Positions 25,101 through 36,645 of a stretch of 64,000 nucleotides of DNA are shown here, one piece after another (position 1 is the stretch's first letter; each line of letters opens with the position of its first letter). A program made the position numbers and the translations under genes. The notes under the pieces are model-generated. The model searched no databases, was not told the origin of the DNA, and was given only the letters and a program-made list of their open reading frames with translations. The DNA is from Cyathus striatus (lineage: Eukaryota; Basidiomycota; Agaricomycetes; Agaricales; Nidulariaceae), in assembly GCA_025738555.1 (NCBI GenBank), contig JAOVFP010000003.1, positions 5,146,001 to 5,210,000 on the forward strand. The letters are read 5' to 3'.

Positions 25101-26272
25101 GTTTGTTCTGGTTGGAGATCACTTCCAGTTACCACCCCTGGTATGGTTGCTCACGTCGGATTCCTGTATCAACTTTTTGACAGTTTTACTCCAGGTTCGA
25201 AATACTAACGCTAGAAAGGGCGGCCTGGAAGTATCATTATTCCGACACCTTTCAGATGCCCATCCAAAGGCGGTTGTGGATCTTTCTTATCAGTATCGGA
25301 TGAACAAAGAAATTATGCTTCTGTCCAATCATTTGATTTACAATAACCGTCTTCAATGCGGCTCCGAGGAGGTTGCCGAGAAATCCTTAGTGCTACCTGA
25401 CCCAACATTCTTACGACATCTTGAAAAGGAGTGTAATACATGCTCTGAGCATTGCTGGCTCAAGAGGCTGGTTTCCGAGAAGTATGTTCAGTATTATTCC
25501 TCCCTAATTTTTAGAATTGACAAGATGTTTGTTAGCTGTAAAGCTGTCTTTGTAGATACTGATCTAGTCCCTGCACACGACTCTCGCGTCGGAGACTTGG
25601 TTCAAAACGAAGTTGAGGCTAATCTTGCGTGCCAAATTACAGAAACCCTTCTGCGCTGCGGTGTGTCTGAGGGGCAAATTGGTATCATCTCCCTGTATCA
25701 GCAGCAAATTAAACTCTTGTCCCACCTTCTTCAAGACCGACAGAAAATCGAGATTTTAACTGCAGACAAGAGTCAGGGTAGAGACAAGGAGTGCATCATA
25801 GTATCTATGGTGCGGTCGAATGATGGTGGCCATGTGAGTTTATTTTATTTACGCGATGTCTTACGGTTATTGAACTACTCAATAGCTCGGAGATCTCGTA
25901 AAAGATTGGCGTCGTATAAACGTGTCCTTCACTAGAGCAAGATCGAAGCTTATTATAATTGGCTCACGGAATACATTGAAACATGACACGTTACTCTCAC
26001 AGTTCTTTGAGCTCATGGAAGAGCGTTCTTGGATCGTACGCTTACCTCCGGGAGCAGATAAAATCCATGCGGCGGCATTTGATATTGTCTCTACAAGTAG
26101 TAAGCGGTCAGCAGAGTCCGAGGACGCGATCCCTGGATCCTTGAAGGAAAATATTCCGGAGAATGTTGGCAGGCCCAAGAAGAAAATGAAAACAAAGGAA
26201 GATGGACAGCTAGGTCAAGGATTCTTACGAAGCCGACCTATATTGACGGACATTATCCATGAGAATATGTAA
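22129..26272 (+). CDS. dna2: DNA2 ATP-dependent helicase/nuclease
   Basis: Dna2 trims 5' flaps on Okazaki fragments and resects double-strand breaks, in the nucleus and often mitochondria. Eight exons are resolved: 22129-22457, 22513-22614, 22666-22750, 22809-23242, 23297-24951, 25002-25140, 25195-25833 and 25886-26272, about 1256 residues. The RecB-like nuclease shows GIKGKLDV and PFEIKTGR (E-x-K). The four Fe-S cysteines are one in CRRKPILSAMV and three in CKRCYSLDTC. Superfamily 1 helicase motifs are GMPGTGKTT, VDEASQ, GDHFQLPPL, YRMN, TADKSQGRDKE and NVSFTRARSKL. A short N-terminal acidic segment precedes the nuclease. One missing base near 22290-22296 (an A run) is needed to join the start to the rest of exon 1. 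A 33-nt GT-AG stretch at about 25482-25514 could be an optional intron. Confidence 0.93.
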
Positions 26273-27079
26273 TTGGTTAGACATAATAGGACAATCATCT
26301 TTGCTCTCGGTAACGCATCTTACATACCTCACTTCGCAATATACCACGATATCGGTTAGATTTATATGTTGAACATGATAACATTCAATATCTGTACCTA
26401 TGATAATTCAGTAGATTTTACAGAATCCATACCTTATAACTTCATAAAACAGATTATATTTGGATTATATATATCTAGCCGCAATTGATTACACTAGACG
26501 AACACCGAGTTCAATAAAAAGAAAGAGAGAAGCCTCAGACCAGTGATTAGAAGGATAGTACTCTGGCCTCCGAGTCGGACGTTGGAACGAGGTAGTAGGA
26601 AGTAAGGCTACTTTGAGGCTACTTGCACATGTTATGCAAGAGCTTTTCAATTATCGGGGAGAGCTCAGAGATCTTGCCAAGCAAGGCAATCTTGCAGGAA
26701 GTAAGCGTCGAAATGCAAGAAACCTAGTGCCTCATGCCAGGGAATGCACTAGGTTTCATATTCCTATGTTGAAATATCAGAAATTTGATAAAATGTAGAC
26801 ATGCCACTTCAAGTTGACAGGTAATCACGTGGGATGACTTATGTATTTTTGTTTACCTAGACAATGTTGTCTGCTATTTGTCAATATTGTTGAATATTGT
26901 CCAGTGTTCTCCTTGCTTCCTTGTTGCTTCCGCGACGCGTTGAAGTTGATTGAAGCAAAATCGAAGCTTCCGATGGGGCCATATAAACGCAAAACGTTTG
27001 TGGTGCTTACTCTCTCGTGCTCACCTCAATCTCTGAATCTGCACTGTTGATCTTGTCAGTTATCGCCCGAGGTTACTAA
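26273..27079. other. Intergenic, contains a perfect 12-bp hairpin
   Basis: No gene is recognised between DNA2 and the DUF4246 gene. An inverted repeat at 26719-26757 is listed separately. Confidence 0.5.
26719..26757. repeat. Perfect 12-bp inverted repeat with 15-nt loop
   Basis: GAAACCTAGTGC (26719-26730) and GCACTAGGTTTC (26746-26757) pair perfectly around a 15-nt loop. It may be a small-RNA-type hairpin or the ends of a tiny foldback element. Confidence 0.85.
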
Positions 27080-29130
27080 ATGTCCGACCCTGACCCAAGG
27101 ACTCCTCTCCCCACCCGGACCCCTATCACATCAGTCGATAAATGTACAACTACTGGTATCAAGCTTCCTGGGTTTGGACTACCGTTAAACCACACTGAGG
27201 AGAAGTCGTTCCCCATTCTACTCGATGCAGAGAGCTACAGTCTCCGGTGAGTTGCTTTGAGCTCTCTGACAAGGAAAGTTTTGAAGGTGGTGACTTTCAG
27301 AGGGAGACTTATTACTCTTCGAGAACTCACCATGCTGCATATCATGGATGAGTTGACTTCTAAACCAGGATGGGAGAAGAAGGTGTTAATCGTTCATCGT
27401 ATATGTCTTTATATGCGCACGCTAACCTATTGCAAGATATTTGACGAGAATATCACTACGAAATGGAAGAATGAACTCCTTCCTCTGGCCAGGACGTCTC
27501 TGAATTGATGGTTAAGTACATTTTTGACGAGCTGCGATACAAAGCCGACGTCTTCGCCGCTACCAATGCCATCATGGTATACGACGCTGGTGTCGTAAAG
27601 AGCGACACGATAGTCCCCCCTGAATTTAAGACAGCTCTATTGGAAGCCGTGAAGCCTCTTGAAGACGTCCCCGAGAACATGAAGGACTGGCATCCAGGTT
27701 CGGATAACAAAGTTCTTGACCTTGTTCACCCGTCTCTGTTCCCTCTGGTCTATGGTCTGAGCAGGATACTCCCCGATGAACTAATGGGAGTCAGGGATGG
27801 CTTGAAGATGTCTGGCAAAGGCGAAGTTATCCCTGTTCGTTCAGCAGGAGAGACAGGCCTGAAAGCATGCAAACCAGACCCGGACGCATCTCGGAATCCA
27901 TATGGACTTATTCCATCAGCAAAAGGTGTCTTCAGCACCAAATTTCAATGGCTTCCCTGCGACGTGGACATCCAAGGCGAAAATGCAAAAATTATGAGCT
28001 ACATCAATAATCTCCACCCCGAAGAACACAACAGTCTCTATGGGTTCATTGAGCAACTCATTGACTATTCGATTCCTTTATAGGATATGGCTCTTTCTCG
28101 TTCACGTGCCGGCGTTGACCGACTATATCCTTCATGGGAAGTCTTTCGGAATCCGGCCTTGCTGGACTCTGGCGTCGAAATGAAACGCATATTATTTTTT
28201 AGTCCCCAGTATAGCCCTGAATATGACGATCTCTCTGATTCAGAAGGACCGCAGCAAGAGAAAGACGAGGATAAAGGCGACTACATAGATCGAAGGTATG
28301 AATGGTGGGAGACAACACGCATTTGCGTCCAACCTGAGCCAAGAGAGTTCAAGCTGCCCACAGCCAATAACCCGGTGAAGCTCCGCGATGAGTACAGACA
28401 GTATGGTCTGCAGGTAATCGTGAAACTAGCCAATATTGTCTTAACACCTGAGAAGCCTGAGTACAAAGGTGGAGCGTGGCATGTTGAAGGGCAAATGGTA
28501 TATTATTTAGTGAACCATATCGCCACAATGTAATCGACTGACTTGCATCTCTAGAACGAGCATATCGTCGCCACCGCGTTGTATTACTACTCCTCAGAGA
28601 ATATTACAACATCCCAACTCGCATTCCGGCAGCAGTGTGACAGTGACAGGCTTACATCTATCCACTATCCACAGTATGATTTCCAGTGGCTATCTGACAT
28701 CTTCGGATTGCACAACGAAGGTCCTGCAGTACAGGTATTAGGCGGTGTGAAAACTCCAGAGGGCCGTCTCCTGGTGTTCCCCAATACGCTGCAACACCAA
28801 GTGCAGTCATTCAAGCTCGAGGATCCCACGAAGCCAGGCCATAGGAAGATTGTAGCCCTCTTCCTCGTCGATCCTAATATCAAAATCATCAGTACAGCCA
28901 ATGTTCCTTGCCAAAGGGAAGATTGGTGGTGCGACGAACTAGAAGCTAATAATTGTCTAATGAAGTTTCCTACTGAATTGCGAGATCATGTATACGACCA
29001 CGTGGAATTTCCTATTGGGATGGAGAAAGCAAAGGAAATAAGGGAGGAGCTAATGCATGTTAGGAAAAATTTCACGGTGAAGCAGAGGAAGAGATTCACG
29101 CAGGAACACTTCAATCTGTGTGAGCATTGA
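27080..29130 (+). CDS. DUF4246 family protein, interrupted (frameshift and in-frame TAG)
   Basis: This fungal family has no known biochemical role. Recognised blocks are GGGRLITLRELTMLHIMDEL-type sequence in exon 2, YIFDELRYKA, AGVVKSDTIVP, KDWHPGSDNKVLDLVHPSLFPLVYG, FQWLPCDV, GGAWHVEGQM joined to NEHIVATALYYY, RLLVFPNTLQHQV and KIVALFLVDPN. The last blocks (HVEG, LQHQV) resemble a cupin/2-oxoglutarate-oxygenase-like fold, which is inference. Introns are about 27247-27299 and 28499-28554, and a 54-nt GT-AG stretch at 27391-27444 is in frame whether spliced or not. Two lesions are present. One base seems missing near 27485-27492. TAG at 28081-28083 sits where the family normally has Trp (IPLW), a TGG-to-TAG change. 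The downstream frame is clean to 29130. Confidence 0.8.
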
Positions 29131-29392
29131 TAAATGTATACGAGTCAAGTAGTAGTGTACAGTTATAAGTTATGGGTAAAGAATTGAAGAGTAGTTTTTG
29201 CTCAGGTCAACCCATCCTGTAGTAAGCTTGAGTACCTAGTACCAGGTATGCTGTCTTCACAAGCATAATTACAGAACCTTCACAAAGCACTAAATCGAAT
29301 TAGTAAAAGCGAGTAAGTAATTACATACTGGAATACGACATAAATACACGAGTACAAGAGCTCCCCTCAGTTTTTTAAAAAGTCACCGCCCC

Positions 29393-32153
29393 CTAATCAT
29401 CATCAACGACGATATATTCCACCTGGTCATCAGGCCCATCAAGAATCACCAGCCCGTTCTCCTCTAATTTCCTCTTCTTAGCCGGGCTTCCTTCCCCATT
29501 TTCCAGCTCATCCAGCTTGCGCTTCATGTTCCCTTCAGCAGTATCAATGCGAGGCTTCTTGCGAGGTGTAGGATCGATCTCTATGACGCCATTCTCATCT
29601 TCGATGATATTTATAGAGCGCTTTGGAGTGGTAGGTGCTGCTGCACCGGTAGGTGGTGGAGAGACGGAGCGCGGGGGAGGTTTACCCGTGCAGGAGGTTT
29701 GGGGAGGGGCGAGGGAAGGATAAAAGGTGGAGCATCGATGGGGTGGTTGGGTCTGCAATTAAACATGAAAGTTAGCGCAGCGCAACATCGTCGAGGAAGG
29801 TACGCACGGTAACTCTCCAATTCCTATGCTCAGCGTCGCAACTTGTCCTTCCTCATCAGCAATAGTTAAAAAGTTCCCCCGGATAACATTTAGACTTTCC
29901 AAAGTCCTCTCGAAATTATCCTCCCAATCTGGATCACTGAGCATCCTCTTGTCCTCAAACACGCTCACCTCCCTTTCATCATCCCCCATTATTCCCTTCA
30001 CAATCTGCTCGAGGGTAGTTCTCGCAGTATCGCATAGAACGAGGGCATATGTGTCCCTACACACACCACATTGCGGGTTAGGTGGTGAGAGTGTAATAGT
30101 GCTCAGAGGAACGGCAGGTTTGAACTGTAGGTGGACATTTCGGAGTTGGTTATAGGATTTCCGGAGGACGTGGAGAGCCTGAAGGACGATGAGACCAGAA
30201 ACAATGGCATTCGTTGTGGCGATGGCGGGGATGATGTTGCCTGCCATTTCTACAAGTACCAGTGTTAGCGGGTAGAAGCAAGGTGGGGAGTGATAACAAA
30301 CCTTTTACTTCCCATCGTGTCTTCCCGTCGATGCCATACGCCGCCGAACGCAGGTTCGACACTGCGGTGACAAAGTCAAGAGTATCATCGTCGTCCTTGT
30401 CGAATGAGATCGTGTCCTCCCCGCTTTGCAGACGTGTAGCAAGGCGATTTGTACTACAAAGAACTTGTTCATATGCCCGCACGCTAAGCATGCAGAAAGA
30501 CTACGAACCTTGAGACAAAGAGCTCCAAATTATCCTTCAACGTCAGCGCCTTCTGATCCTTCAATCCTGCTACATTAGCGCTTGTCCCCGTGCCCGTTTG
30601 CTTCTTATCGTATCCGCCATTGACCTGTTCCTTAACCCTCTCCTCCGCCTCCTTCAGCTTTGCCACCCCAACCTCAGTATTTCCTTTCTCCTGCTCAACC
30701 TCAACACCAAGAGCACCGTTAACCCTCCCACCCTTACGCAGACCTTTCACTTCCCTTGCCACCCGCTCCTTCTCTTTCTTCAAATCAAATGTCCCGTCCA
30801 TGATCGCTCGGAAATCTAATGGCACGGGAGGCGATCGTGTACGCCACATGTCTGACATAGAGAGAAGGTTCTGAATATCGCTCTGGAACACTTTTGTAAA
30901 TGCGAGTTCAGCTGCTGAGACGGAGGTGTTGGCAGAAAGGGTGGGGGAATGACGGAGGGCAGAGCGCACGGCGCGGAAAGCTTGTGCTTCTCTTCTTAAT
31001 GCGGCGATTTCTTGTGCTGTTTGATTACATTAGTTACCATGCATATAGAATGGTAAATTTATAACCATACCGTTCTCTCCTTGTTTCTCGGCCTCATCCA
31101 ATTCACCTGCAGCTTCTTCCTCGTCTTCGCCAAAAAGTTGTCTAGAGAGCAAAGTCTATTAGTATCCAGTTTTAGAATAAGGTATTGACGAAGGCGCGCA
31201 CCCCATGAGATAACTCTTACTCCACACGATACAGTGTATAGGTTGACTGGGCGTCGAGCGGATGGTACAAACGGGGAAAGTTTTGGGTGTTGGTTTGGGA
31301 ACGCAATCAAAGCATTCTGTGCGATCCTGAGAGTAGAGTAGAGTGTCAAGTTACAAACACTGGTCAAATAAGGAGTAGGAAGTACCTTCAGCAAAGGCTG
31401 CACCTGGCCCAAATAGCCAGCTGTACCACTCTCAACAAGCGGAACATCCGCCGCCATGCACATCTTGTTCACATGTCGGCGTGCGTCTGTGATAAACTTC
31501 TGTTAGCATACATTCACAATCAGTTCTTCCCTGGAAAGAGAAGGTGAAGAGAAGTAAGGAAAATGACCAACCGAGATTATCGAGTGCGTTTAGCACGATA
31601 TCGAACTGCTGGAACCACTGAATGTCGTACTGAGGCTCTTTGATATTTCCATGGATAGGCGTAATGCGAACGTTGGGGTTGAAGGGCCCCGCAGTTTGTG
31701 CTGCGATCTGATGACGTGTTAGTTGATAGTCCTTCAAACAAGATAGACGAAAGAAAGAAAAAGGCAGCCGAAACGACGGAGGAGGTCATAAACGACATGA
31801 CGACCAATATAGAGGCCGGAAGCAAATCCAAAAACATACCAAGGCCTTGCTCTGCTTAACATCCTTCTTTTTGAAGAGAAACTGTCTGTTCAAATTGGAC
31901 AAGTCTATGGTATCCAGGTCCAGAAGTGTGATATGACCAAAACCCGTCAGGACGATGTTTTTGACTATGTGGAAGTAAAGAGGCCGAAGTAATGACCACA
32001 GTGGAATGAAGAGAACTTTGTGTATAACTCACGCAATTCACATCCAATACCACCAGCGCCTACGAGAAGCACCTTTGTATTGGCGAGCTTGTCGTGCAGC
32101 TCGGGACCCAGTATTGCTTTAGCATGTGCGGTGCGCGCTTTGGCTGTGGACAT
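29393..32153 (-). CDS. uba2: SUMO-activating enzyme subunit 2 (UBA2)
   Basis: Catalytic half of the heterodimeric SUMO E1 (partner Aos1): it adenylates SUMO and holds it as a thioester before passing it to Ubc9. The N-terminus has nucleotide-binding [13 protein letters not shown], then [19 protein letters not shown], and the catalytic Cys in [18 protein letters not shown] (about 31250-31290). [10 protein letters not shown] and [16 protein letters not shown] are characteristic of Uba2. The ubiquitin-fold region follows, then a basic C-terminal tail with [11 protein letters not shown], a likely nuclear signal. At least eight exons are spliced by GT-AG introns; the start at 32153 is [15 protein letters not shown] one-base loss in a G/C run near 29685-29688 separates the last exon into two frames. 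Confidence 0.92.
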
Positions 32154-32767
32154 GGAAGTCTGAATTTGTTAAGGACAGGTGAGAAATTGGACCAAGTTTA
32201 GCTGTTACAAATTTATAAGGCAATTGGGATGGCAGTGTAAGTCTGTGATGGAAGAGGAAGAAGAGACAGCGCAGGAGGTAGCAAAGTAGGGATGAAGGCG
32301 ATGAGTAAAGAGTGCAAAGAGCCAGAACGGCGTCTTGCAGTTCGATTCCAGACTGAGAGCGATCGGCCGTAAATTGGACGCGGTGCTTGTCACGCAGATG
32401 CGTACAGTCACATATACATGTCACACTATCTACGGACTGCATGCAGTACATCTGACATCAAGCTACGACGAGTATCACGTTCCAGTTATATACGTTAAAT
32501 GAAACAGTCTGTGCACACGAATGAACCTTGAGTCTTGCCACCATCATCATCATTAGATGAACTTCCACGAACGCACAGAAGCATGTAGATCGTCTCAACG
32601 CGTCTGCTCTAAATAGTAAATACAGTTCAAAAGGGAAGGACGATGAAATAAAACATAGCTTTTCAAAGAGAAGCGTGCACAGATACGAAAGTAATCCGGA
32701 TTTCCATAAAAGAAAAATGCAAGTAAAACTTCCACCATCCGTTCATAATTATACATAGGCGCGAGTG
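32154..32767. other. Intergenic
   Basis: About 600 bp between UBA2 and FOL3, both on the minus strand. It should hold the FOL3 3' UTR and the UBA2 promoter. No gene seen. Confidence 0.5.
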
Positions 32768-34229
32768 TCAAGCAACGATATCTTCCCTCACAAACCTGTA
32801 AAAATCAGCAACAAGGTAAAGACTTCCCGCAATAACAACCAGCTCCTGCGCCTCCTCAACCTCCTCACCCCTTGCAGCCCACTCCAACGCACCTTGTACT
32901 CCTCTCTCTTCCATCCGAACCTCCGCATCTCCCCCAAGTAACGACTTGACAGTCGCACCGATCTCCGATGCAGGTACAGCTCGCACCCAGGGCATGCCTT
33001 CGGGAGGTGTGAACTCTGCTACCGCCACTCGGGTGTGCACTTTGATATCTTGAATGGAGGGAAGGGTAGGGGGTAAGAGGGGGGATAGAGTCTGTAAGGG
33101 TGTTTTTGGAGGTGAGTGGGATAGGGCGAGAATGTATGTCAGTCTGAGGCGCTTCTTGGGCGGGAGGAGTGAAATCAGGTGGGTGATGTACGATGATAGT
33201 GTTGCTGCCGATGATGGATTATGTGCTCCGTCTGCTAGTACAACCGTTGGCTTCGAGGATCCAGCAAGAGTGAGAGTGTGAAAGGATAGACGACCAGGCC
33301 ATTTGGTGCCTTTAATTCCTTGCTTTACACTTTCAATCGTGATTCGTGTTTTAAAGTCGATCTGAGAAGTAGAAGGCGGGAAGGAGGGTGTGTTAAGAGC
33401 GCTGAAACGATACCTAGCGCTATACCAACATTGTCGAGCTGGTGTTCTCCGTGTAGTGAAGTAGCGCATGTAGTTGCTCAGTAAAGCAGGGAAGTGGTGC
33501 AGAAATGGGCTGTAGAGAAGGAGGGCTAAACACCGGTGATGCAGATGATGGTAATGAGAAAGCAGGGGGCACAGGACCGTCAATAGATTCGTCCCAGTTC
33601 CTCTTGCTCACTTTCACTGCATGTACCAGTATACCGCCGCGTTCGGATACAGTATCGCGCACAATATGCTCCACCCCCTGGTACCGCTGTTTCCCCATTA
33701 CAAATGCCCTCCCAGGTCTCACGATGCTGCTTTTCTCCTTTGCGATCTCTTCTACAGTTGATCCTAGGAATGCTTGATGGTCCAAATCCACACTAGTCAG
33801 TGCAGAAACGAGGATACAATCATCGGGCATAATGTTCGTTGCATCGCGTAGCCCTCCCATGCCAACTTCAATCACTGCGATGTCCACTTGTTCATCCTCG
33901 AACACAGATAACGCAGTCGTAGTTAGAATCTCAAAGCTGCTCAACTCTACATTGTGTTCAGTGCATGCTCGTTGGACCTTTGCTCGTGTTGTTTCATAGA
34001 GGGTCTGTGAGATAGGAGATCCATTTATGACGATACAATCTGTTACAGACACCAGATGGGGGCTGTTGTACCGTCCTACTTTGAGTCCGGAGGCACGTAG
34101 GATGAATGAGAGATAGGCAGAGACGCTGCCTTTGCCATTTGTACCTGCGATATGGATTGTCGGTCTGGTATATGGGGGCAGGTGACCGTAGAGTTGTTTT
34201 ATACGTGCAAGACTCAGATCGATTGACAT
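32768..34229 (-). CDS. fol3: Dihydrofolate synthase (FOL3-type Mur ligase family)
   Basis: Adds the first glutamate to dihydropteroate in folate synthesis. Start MSIDLSLARIKQLYGHLPPY is followed by the P-loop HIAGTNGKGSVSAYL, YNSPHLVSVTDCI, VIEVGMGG.RDATN, SVDLDHQAFLG and EIAKEKSSIVR, all as in yeast Fol3. Further on are HGEHQLDNVGIALG, KWPGRLSF and LADGAHNPSSA, the conserved Mur-ligase C-terminal motif. The motifs lie in three reading frames. One base appears missing before HGEHQ (about 33445-33460), and a second shift lies around 33380-33405. A GT-AG stretch there (33419-33360 region) is a possible intron but does not by itself restore phase. An enzyme this central is unlikely to be a pseudogene, so the shifts are suspect. 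Length is about 480 residues. Confidence 0.88.
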
Positions 34230-34375
34230 TTTTGGGGAGAGGATGAGGAGAGGAGAGCAAGTTGAAGGAGAGAATCAATTCAGAGTCGACGCGGTAATAT
34301 TGGCAGTGGCACGTGCTCTATATAAAAGACGGTGACCGCGTTCCTCCCGCTCTTCTTCACTGGTCACCATCCACG
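34230..34375. promoter_or_regulatory. Short bidirectional promoter between FOL3 and the Alba gene
   Basis: Only 146 bp separate the divergent start codons. TATATAAAAG at 34318-34327 lies about 50 bp before the Alba start and reads as its TATA box. A CACGTG-related site (GGCACGTGCT, about 34307-34316) sits beside it. Confidence 0.5.
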
Positions 34376-35240
34376 ATGGCTCCACAACGCCTACAACCGC
34401 TTCACCAAATCAGCCACGAATTGTCCGCATAACAAACCACGGAAAAATCAGGCACTGGGTTACCAAGTCCCTTGAATTTCTGGAGGTTTGTTTCACTTTC
34501 CTTCATTTTCTTTCGTTAACCCTTACACTTTGGATATACAGGATGAGGCCAACATGGATCAAACCCTCGTCCTACACACTCTTCCCTTCTCCAATACAGC
34601 TGAAAATCACAAGGAAAAAGAGAAGAAGGATGAAGACAAAGGATCCGTATCCACAACCCTCAGTGTCGTCCCCCGTCTCATCTCCGTAGTTGAGATCATC
34701 AAACGAGAGTACCTCCGTCGATTAGGAGAGAAGAAGAGCTCAAGGCTCGAAGGGCTGTACCAGTATAATGAAATTAGTATATTGGAGGATTTAGAGCAGC
34801 AACCGAAAGTCGCGCAGACGGAGGAAGAGAGAGCGAAGGGAATTCTTAGTGCTTTGGAAGGGAAGAATCAGTACGTGTGTTATTTCTGAGCTGAAGTTGG
34901 TGAGTAAGTGATGTTTTGTAGTGTTAAGCAAGTGCAGACACCTTACATGAGGATTACCCTGGCGTTAAAGCCTGTAGAGGGACTGGTTGAAAAGGGAGCT
35001 ACGTGTGTTTTTTCATTCTCTATCTTTCTTTTCCATTTCATAACTTCTATGCATGCATTCTTTTTATCACTTTTATTTCTTTTCCACGTTTTATAATTCA
35101 GTACTAAATCCATCTGTTATTCTAGATTCCAGCCTCCTTCCAAACGCAAATTGTCCAAATCCGCCAAAGCGCGAATGAAAAGGCGGACGAAGAAGACCGC
35201 CGACGCCGGGGACGCTGAAGCAGCAGAGGCTTCATCATAA
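34376..35240 (+). CDS. Alba-domain nucleic-acid-binding protein (RPP25/RPP20-like)
   Basis: Exons are 34376-34485, 34542-34870, 34922-35002 and 35126-35240, about 211 residues. The fold is recognised from IVRITNHGKIRHWVTKSLEF (Alba strand 1 and helix 1), then VVPRLISVVEIIKREYLRRL, LYQYNEISI and YMRITLAL. Eukaryotic Alba proteins of this kind are RNase P/MRP subunits or bind RNA. An insertion rich in Lys/Glu/Asp (about residues 55-75) separates the first and second halves. The C-terminus is basic, KRKLSKSAKARMKRRTKKT, and suits RNA binding or nuclear import. The start ATG is one base out of frame with the domain (missing base near 34388-34391), and no upstream ATG is in the correct frame. The assignment to RNase P/MRP is inferred. 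Confidence 0.72.
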
Positions 35241-36645
35241 TGGCGAATACGGTGCCTAGCCAAACGCGGGCAGGTATGTCTGTCGGTGTTGCCGCTCATG
35301 GGACCTCCGTAATCGGCTTTCTGGACGAGATCTATCGTCTCTTATTTTTCGCATTGCTTGAATCTCGTATTCTATTACTCGATACCTCAGCTGATGGACT
35401 TTCATGGTCGACCAACCCGACTACTGGATGAGTCTTCTTGGTTATCTTTCCCGCTCTCCGAACGTCATGTTTTTATTTAACAAGTTGTATACCCCAGCTG
35501 TGCAGATATGGATTCTAAGGCATCTACGCTACATAATCCATTTCCGTGCAGATGGTCAATTTCTTCAAGCATCCTGAGCCGCTGTGAGCGGAGACAAAAC
35601 TTGCACTATCACCCATTCAATTGCGGATCGCACTAGACAATCCTCGGCTTTCATTTCATTCAAATGAATACCGTTCATTGTATCTCTGTTATACGTCACT
35701 CGTCTGCCTTCGTATTCCAGAAACCATTCCTTGTGTAGAGGCGACTTGGCATGGGCTAGGACTTGACGCAAAACTCTCGAGGACGTCATCGAACGAAGCA
35801 CCCTGTGTTTGTGATTAGAAGGCCTGTGACGTGGAGAAAACGTGATGAAGATGCAAGCAGCTGTAACCTACGCGTAGGACGGAGGTTCCGATGCCCCCTT
35901 TACTGCTCACTGTGGACAGTAGTAGCCCAAGAAAAACGAGTGTCCTATGATTGGGGTCTATCCGCATCGCGTTACCATGACTTTCTTGTCCCATCCGCCA
36001 CGGGTATCCGTATTTACAACGGGTAGTATTGCCTTGAATGTGTCTAGCCTACCGAGTCGGAGTGCGCTCGGTTGAAATGTATGTAGACTGGCAATAATAT
36101 TGTGGTTTCAAAGGGGTACGCGTACAAAGAAGATGGCAGGCATTTCACTACCTTTGGACACCGACGCCGATCCGAGCTTTGATGCGTCTTGAACTAACTC
36201 GTTGAGTGTCAAATAAGCATAACTACCATTCGCGGGAAGCACGTCTCGTCCCGCCCCCGGAGCCACTTCTTCACTCCCTCTCTGATCCCCCTCTGCAAAG
36301 AGAAATGGGATGATGAGATAGCAATACCTAAGGCAGGATTCCGAGGATATTGATACTTAGGCTTCCCGAGAGAGGGGAGGATAGAGAAGTGTGCTGGAGT
36401 AGGTAGACGTGGGCGTGGCCATTGCGATCGAAGAAGAGCGTAGAAAGAAGGATGCTCTCTTCCGCTTTCTTATTTCCTTCGTTGTCCAGATTTCATTAAT
36501 TTTTCCTCGTATAAAAACTCGAGTGCGCTCGATGGGACGATGTCTTCCGTGTTTTGTTCTTACTCTCATCTCCCTTGTTAGCCAGGAGCTTTCTCTTCCC
36601 TCGTCTTCACTTTCCTTATCTTGAGCTTGCTGTTTGCCCTTCACG
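35241..36645. other. 1.4 kb between genes; possible minus-strand coding remnants
   Basis: No recognised gene. On the minus strand, 35801-35565 (SRVLRQVLAHAKSPLHKEWF, then YNRDTMNGIHLNEMK) and about 36300-36120 (LPANGSYAYLTLNELVQDA) look compositionally like protein-coding exons. I could not join them into one gene or assign a family. The last 200 bases before 36646 are the likely GH71 promoter. Confidence 0.4.

Noticed and set aside
25482..25514. 33-nt intron in DNA2
   Set aside because: GT-AG ends are present, but the stretch is in frame, open and shorter than the other introns. I left it as exon and mentioned it only as optional.
33360..33420. A normal intron explaining the FOL3 frame change
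   Set aside because: A GT-AG stretch exists, but the phases do not match the conserved HGEHQ frame, so an indel is still required.
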